DNA of 64,000 nt, taken from Aegilops tauschii subsp. strangulata (Eukaryota; Streptophyta; Magnoliopsida; Poales; Poaceae). A program made the translations under genes and the position numbers. The stretch covers positions 375,207,054-375,271,053 of the forward strand of contig NC_053041.3 in NCBI RefSeq assembly GCF_002575655.3. Direction: 5' to 3'. This document shows positions 58,767 to 64,000 of this stretch, in pieces (position 1 is the stretch's first letter; each line of letters begins with the position of its first letter). The notes under the pieces are model-generated. The model saw only the letters and a list, made by a program, of their open reading frames with translations, searched no databases and was not told where the DNA came from.

Positions 58767-59033
58767 CTAGACATGGATTAGTCTACATGAAGTAGGGTTT
58801 CCTTTAATAGTGCAAATTAAGGTTTTCGTCTGCATGACCAGCAGAGCAGAGGATAGCAAATTAAGAAGATGGTGGAGTGGAAAAAGATCCACATGCAGCG
58901 ACATGGCAGATGGGGCAATAGAACAAGGGTATGGTTCGAAAAGAGGTAGCATGAGGGTCGGCGGGAAGTGGCTTCGCTCATGGTCATCATCCTCTGCACA
59001 CACTACGGCAGCGAGCTTGGGGATGGAGGCCAT
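58767..59033 (-). CDS. Small open frame, unknown
   Basis: An 88-codon frame opens MASIPKLAAVVCAEDDDHER after a GC-rich stretch and becomes hydrophobic (LLNLLSSALLVM). It could be a first exon of a gene running left into 55800-58700, but I could not find splice-bounded partners. It may be chance. Confidence 0.2.
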   Translation of the reverse strand: MASIPKLAAVVCAEDDDHERSHFPPTLMLPLFEPYPCSIAPSAMSLHVDLFPLHHLLNLLSSALLVMQTKTLICTIKGNPTSCRLIHV

Positions 59034-59680
59034 CCCTCGCGGGCGCTAGGTCTGAGAGGACGGCCTTATCGTCAGTGCGTGACCTCGCTCGCCGACGACG
59101 AGTGCGTCAACGTTGCATGTCCTTTTCTTCCCCGGCGGATCTCAGACCACCGGTGAGGAGGGAGAGAGAGGCCGTCTTTTTTAGATCTAAGGAGAGGGTG
59201 ATAGTGTGAGAAGCAAGTGGGCAGCCGTTAGCAAGAAAGCGCTGAAGCTCCAGCCTATATATCTTTTTTGATACTAGTGCTAGAGGTGGAGTAGCGGTAG
59301 AGTAGCTTATATTTTCTCTGCATACAGTACCAGTTAGTCGTGCTTCAAAACTGAACGGCACGCCATTAAAAAAATAAAGGTCGATAACTAATGCGGCACC
59401 TCGGGCTACCGCGGCCAGATCACATTTTGCACGAGAAATTACACACCATGTTTCGTTGACATGTGGTCCCGTTCCAACATGTTAGTGAGACGACGGGGAG
59501 TCCTTTTGTACAATTTCCGAACGGACGTCTATGTAGGCCAGGGCGCCTCTTCGTGTACCATGGCAACCGTCCACCGCCTCTTCGCCTTTCCCTCTCGATT
59601 TGGAACTGTTGTCGCATGCTCTTCCTCCCTCCTCCATTTGCCTTTACCCTTCCTTCTGCCATTGCTCGATCGTCTTCTCC
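59034..59680. other. Upstream region of the DUF295-like pseudogene
   Basis: No gene. It would hold the promoter and 5' leader of the plus-strand pseudogene; I see no clear TATA box. Confidence 0.35.
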
Positions 59681-61051
59681 ATGGAGGGAACAGGCCGGAA
59701 ACGACCCCGTTATTCTTGCCCCGATCTGAAAGATGACGTGGTGGAGGAACTCATTGATTGGTGCGATGTCATCACCGCGGCTAGCATGGCAGGTTCGTTC
59801 AAGACCATTCTCGACTCAACTAATAACATCATTACAAGGAACCCAAGGGTCCAGGAGCGGTTTGTTCTCCCCTATCTTCTTCCCGTGACCCTGCCGATGA
59901 CTGGCGGGCGGACGACGGAAGCCTCACCTTCTGCAAGTTGATGATGCTTGATAATGATACATGTGATGTTAAGATGCCATCGCTTGAGGGTAAGGCTTGG
60001 GCGGCACAAATGGAGATTAGGTTGTTTATATTATGTGGGAACTTGTGAATGTGTACACTCGTCACCGGGTTCCACTTCCAAAAATCTCAGACTGCCCAGA
60101 GGTTGAGCACACCGGTATTCTACGTATGTTCAACTACGATCATGGCGACTGTCGTCTACAGAAGATAGCAATTTGTCGACTTCCCAACCGCTCTTGGGGT
60201 TATAGGAATGCTTGTGTTGTTGCTATCTTCGACAAGCTTGTTGCCATCCTTCATAATTCGACTCGATGGATATTGCTCAAAAATCAGTTTCTGTACACGG
60301 ATGTGTATTGTGATGCAATTCAATACGAGGGTCTTGTGTTTGCTGCCACAACTCGTGGCACTATTTTTTCATGGAATTCTGATGCTTTCCGTACGTTTGT
60401 CTTCCACAGTAAATATAATTGTTTCATCCACATGCATGCGGGTTAGCTAGTTTCCCTTTACTAATTAACATTCTTGTGTTTCCGAGGTCCTGTGAACATT
60501 CCACCACCAATACTTGAAAAAATTTATGACCAAGGGGAGATGACGATGGTGATGATCACGAGCAGGACCCATATACTCAGTGGCGCCTAGCAACTTATTC
60601 CGATGGATCACCTCTTCTTGTCTGTATACAGGGCACTGTTGATGTTACTAAGGAAGCATGTGTTGGTCGCACTCTCTGGACCTATTCCAACATCCGTTGC
60701 AGCGTATTCGAGATGGATACTAGTGTGCTAGCGCCGGAACCTTCTCCCTGGTTCAGTATTGATAGTCTTGGAGGAAACTCGCTCTTCCTTGGACAAAACT
60801 ATCCAATGATGGTGAAAGGCGATCCAGCTGCTGTTGACACAACGTTACTGCCATTTATGAGAAGCAATTGTATCTATACCTTGGACATTGCTATGGTTCC
60901 CTACCGTGGCTATCACAATATGTGTCCTGATATAGGCCGCTTCAGCCTGGATGATCAGTCCTGCGTTGGCTCGAGATTGACAATAGCTGGCCCTTCCCAG
61001 AGAATCACTTCTGGTTCAAAGCAAGCGTTTCCAACCCCGACGAGTGATTGA
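59681..61051 (+). pseudogene. F-box/DUF295 (KIB1-4 beta-propeller-like) gene, broken
   Basis: Start at the ATG at 59681 (MEGTGRKRPRYSCPDLKDDVVEE), which gives an F-box-like N-terminus (VVEELIDWCDVITAASMAG). The DUF295 domain follows in pieces: VNVYTRHRVPLPKISD, then AICRLPNRSWGYRNACVVAI, then YCDAIQYEGLVFAATT. A C-terminal block with WFSIDSLGGNSLFLGQ, MRSNCIYTLD and PDIGRFSLDDQSC ends in TGA at 61051. Frame breaks lie near 59890 and 60020, with a third near 60541. Between 60440 and 60490 a GTTAGC...TTCCGAG stretch could be a small intron or decay. Plant DUF295/F-box genes are often recent tandem families with many pseudogenes. A functional protein is not possible as read. Confidence 0.75.
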
Positions 61052-61850
61052 GCTGAAGTTCATTTCATTGCTTGTTATTTGTTGTGTGATGAAAACTTTA
61101 GTATTTATAATGTATCCTCTTTTTCGTTGTGGGTTGATGACCTATTGTATGTAATGCTAAATGATATGCCTGTGATAAACTTACTAAATTAATGAATGCC
61201 TTTCAAGTCGCTTCTCACAGTGGGTGCTGCGACGAGGCAAAAAAATATTTTACGAATACATAATTGTATGTGCATTGCAACAGGTTATCGGATGAGTACA
61301 ATCAACAATAGTAATACTATTTGTACTATTTTCACATGCTTTGCGCGTCGGGCGGGTGTTTTTACTGTAGGTGCGAATCCCATCATCCTAGGTCCTTGGA
61401 TGAATCCAATCAACTGTAGAAATTGCATTCTGGTGTTTGGGTTCAAACTTCCAAAACTGCTGCACTATTTCTACATCTACGTATACATAAACAACAAGTT
61501 TCAAACTTGAGACTAGCCATCCACCCTCACAAAGAACACTTTTTAACCTAGCACAGACTCCAGGAAATTTGGCCACAGTGTGAGGTGGGTCATATGTTAA
61601 TGTGTTCATTGTACGTAACCAGCACCTCGAATCCTCGATATATAGTAAGGTGGCATGGGCCAGAACAAGCATTCACGTCCAGGAGTACGGCACACGCCAC
61701 CAGCACGACTTCCATCTGACACCATATTTCTTGGAGTCCGTGCTACAACTATCTCTTCAACCTCCTCGTTTCTCTAACTCAGCCATCGCGCGGCGGGCGA
61801 GGTGCGGGTTCGCCGATAGTTGGTGTCCTCAACTGCGGTCCCACTTGTAA
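61052..61850. repeat. Downstream flank, first copy of a duplicated segment
   Basis: The stretch from about 61075 to 61840 is repeated in the same order at about 62970-64000: TTGTTGTGTGA(T/C)GAAAACTT, then the GTGTGTTGATGAC-like stretch, then GACTCCAGGAAATTT, then AGTACGGCACACGCCACC, then TGCTACAAC(T/C)ATCTCTTC. No coding region stands out. Confidence 0.7.
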
Positions 61851-62026
61851 GGCCAACTCCAGGGCATGACCCCAAACGGACGTCCATTTTGCCTGGATTC
61901 TGTCCATTTGGGTAGGGCAATGGGGTCGTGTCCGGGCCATTTCTCGGCCGCATACATTTTTCTTTGCAAACTTCTTTTTTTTCATCATTGATTTTTAGTA
62001 CATGTAAATACATCACCGAATTTTGA

Positions 62027-62597
62027 CTATAAAAGACGACCAAAGAAAACAAGAACCACAAGAATACATTTTAGAAGATATCCAGCTTCCATAACTGCTC
62101 CAGTAAGTTGGATTAGTGCCTTCTCGATGCATTCAGTGTTGATCTGCGGAGGCTCGATCTTGCGTGCTTCTTTCTTCTTCGCGTGTAAAGAAGTAGATGT
62201 TACTTCCTCGCATCTAGTCTCATGTCTAGCCTCTATTCTATCAACAAGTGCACTAGTCTCATCTCTAGCCTCTATGCTAGCTAAAAGTGCTAGAACATCT
62301 ACTAAATTGCGCTCTATCAATATATCGATGTACTCTTCTTCCCAATACCAAAACTTGCATCCATTCTACACAATAAAATTTTAAGTTAGCACAATTAGTC
62401 AAATCCGAGAGCACAACCGAAGCTAAAGTAGCACATACCCCATCAGTTGAGCAGTTGATGAACACCCATCCGGGATGTTCCGGCATTGTAGACACACGGC
62501 GCAAGACCACCTTTGGGCAGTCGTCGCACGTAATGAGTGGCAACGGTGCACCGACGAGGTTTTGGGCCAGCACTGAGCCCAGCCGACCACCATTCAT
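62027..62597 (-). CDS. GRF-type zinc-finger protein, two exons, inside the Harbinger-like element
   Basis: Exon 1 is 62597-62439 (ATG start, 53 codons, MNGGRLGSVLAQNLVGAPLP ... FINCSTDG). The intron is 62438-62366 (73 bp, GTATGT...TGTAG). Exon 2 is 62365-62027 (NGCKFWYWEEEYID ... ending GRLL). The spliced protein has 165 residues. It shows the GRF (PF06839) pattern: CDDCPK, then RVSTMPEHPGWVFINC, then GCKFWYWEEEY, with the C and W/F residues of that finger. The rest is helical (VDVLALLASIEARDE). GRF fingers bind single-stranded nucleic acid in other proteins; no role is known to me here. The frame is intact across the join and the intron is canonical, so it may be expressible. Without splicing the finger is interrupted. 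Confidence 0.82.
62366..62438 (-). other. Intron of the GRF zinc-finger gene
   Basis: Minus strand: donor GGG|GTATGT, T-rich body, acceptor TTGTGTAG|AATGG. Removing it restores the zinc-finger consensus in phase 0. Confidence 0.78.
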
Positions 62598-62882
62598 GTA
62601 TCTGTCGGCGGACCACCGACGGTGTAGATTCGAGCGGCTAGAGGAGGAATCAGTACCTGCATGCGGCCTTGCGGCCTTGCCGGGGCCTTCTGGCCCGGTG
62701 CCCGGCTAGCCCATGGCGCGGCGCGGCCTCCCACAGCCAGGCGAGCTCAAGCCCGACCGGATCCGCTCCAAATCCGGCCGCCGGGTGCGCAAAACACGTA
62801 GCAATGGCTGGGTAGCTCGGGTGCGTCGAGGGAAAGGGGGCTGGGCGAGCGCGCGTTCGAGCTACACACGCTGGAGTTGGCC

Positions 62883-64000
62883 TAAGTGAAGATGCAAGAC
62901 AGCACGCGTTTCCCTAGCGGCGTGGCGGACCAACCGTGTGGGGGTGCGATGTGGCTTAGCTCGTGTGCGGGACGGAGGCCATTTGTTGTGTGACGAAAAC
63001 TTTAGTATTTACTAGAATGTTTTGTTGGAACTAATCTATAATCCAACATGTAGCCTCGTTGTCATTGTGTGTTGATGACTTGTTGTATCTAATGAATGGT
63101 ACATTTGCATATGCATGTCATAAACCAAATTATGAATGGTTTTCGACTCACTTCTTGGAGTGTGAGTACCGTAGTAGTATAGCCAGCATCCGGTTATATG
63201 AAGTTGCCACATCACATAGAGCCAACCTAATATTGGAGTATGCTAGCACAATAGTTAGTTCTAGTTAGATCAACTAGAGCTAGGTGTCGCACGGAGGCCG
63301 ATAAATATGGTGATAGCGTGACTGCGTGAGGTGGGCTTGTACGTAGTATGATGTAGGCATAGGGCTTACCGTGTTTCCTACTCCTCCGGTCTAAATGTGG
63401 AGAAGATTTGGTCGTGTTCTTCCTCGTTTTGCCGACATGTGGGACATCCAGCATCCAGGTCGTGTCATGCAGGAAAATGGAGTGCTAGTTGAAGCCACAT
63501 GATGTGCATCTTGGGTTAAACTGTAAATAGAATCTTACTCTTGAGTAACTCCAAAAGCGGCCACCGAAGATCTTTATTGGATTTGTTTTTCATCACCAGC
63601 ACGTCGAGGTGAAAGATGTGCAGGTTCAATGGGTCCTCTTGCGTTCTCACTGACATGTGGGACCGCATGTGAGCAAACAGACGATGGGCTCCGCGCGTCT
63701 GCCGGCTGGCTGAGAAGAGAGAGAGAGAGAGGAGGGCTGAGCACGGACTCCAGGAAATTTTCCGACAATGTGAGTAGTACTAGTGGTGTACCGTACTCCT
63801 GGAGAGATAATGTGTTTGCTCTATGTAACCAGCACCTCGATATAGTGAGGTGGCATGGGACATAACTACCATTTACGTCTAGCAGTACGGCACACGCCAC
63901 CCACATGAGTCCCATCTGACACCAATTTTCTTGGAATCCGTGCTACAACCATCTCTTCTCCCTCCTGTTTTCTCAGCCATCGCGCGGTGGGCGGGGTGGG
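62883..64000. repeat. Second copy of the duplicated flank
   Basis: From about 62970 to the window end the landmarks of 61075-61840 recur in the same order, with insertions. The piece at 63740-64000 corresponds to 61558-61800. A short (GA)n tract is at 63715-63733. It may lead into another gene copy beyond the window. Confidence 0.65.

Larger units (their letters stand above)
61851..62882. mobile_element. PIF/Harbinger-like DNA transposon carrying a GRF zinc-finger gene
   Basis: Perfect 12-bp inverted termini GGCCAACTCCAG/CTGGAGTTGGCC, flanked by TAA on both sides (61848-61850 and 62883-62885), the 3-bp TWA duplication expected for Harbinger elements. Length 1032 bp. It contains no DDE transposase, only a small intron-containing gene on the minus strand. 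Confidence 0.85.

Overview
The window is a stretch of large, repeat-rich grass nuclear DNA, most probably Triticeae (wheat or a relative). The basis is the long terminal repeats (LTRs), which I recognise from memory as Angela/BARE-like, Fatima-like and Maximus/SIRE-like, together with grass CACTA, Stowaway and Harbinger elements. Family names are from memory; boundaries are read from the sequence. I found no intact host gene. Host-like coding remains are confined to the right end.

Layout. 1-4030: the 3' part of a Tat-type Gypsy element, with a decayed antisense ORF and a perfectly bounded 3' LTR. 4031-12591: a minus-strand Gypsy array sharing 510-bp LTRs (4829-5338 and 11674-12183). It holds one complete but broken gag-pol plus partial copies on both sides. 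12592-13942: gag and 5' LTR of a Fatima-like element. 13943-16108: leader and 5' LTR of an Angela-like Copia element. 16109-20889: a non-autonomous element, probably Tekay-derived, with a nearly complete 3' LTR. Only the right-hand halves of these nested insertions lie in the window.

20890-21554 is unassigned repeat. 21555-34588 is a second LTR-sharing array, this time Copia (Maximus/SIRE-like), also on the minus strand. An Angela-like solo LTR with a GGAGT duplication is inserted in its pol. 34589-34948 holds scraps of an LTR element and a LINE.

34949-46366 is a CACTA element with a clear left terminus. It is split by a complete 7.4-kb non-autonomous LTR element (36405-43833, GCCAC target duplication). 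That element carries a 0.33-kb plastid 23S rRNA fragment, a decayed tRNA-Lys(CUU), and nine copies of its own polypurine-tract motif. 46367-54676 is a second CACTA element (ATA duplication). It contains no visible transposase but has three minus-strand coding units: a spliced gene, an AP2/ERF-domain ORF and a frameshifted coiled-coil ORF. It also contains about 4.7 copies of a ~500-bp tandem repeat.

54740-64000 is lower in obvious retroelements. It has a decayed ORF, a Stowaway-like MITE, a long AT-rich stretch, and a broken F-box/DUF295 gene (59681-61051). The downstream flank of that gene is duplicated around a 1-kb Harbinger-like element with a GRF-type zinc-finger gene that has one intron. 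The genes do not form a pathway; the window is a record of nested transposition, recombination and sequence capture.
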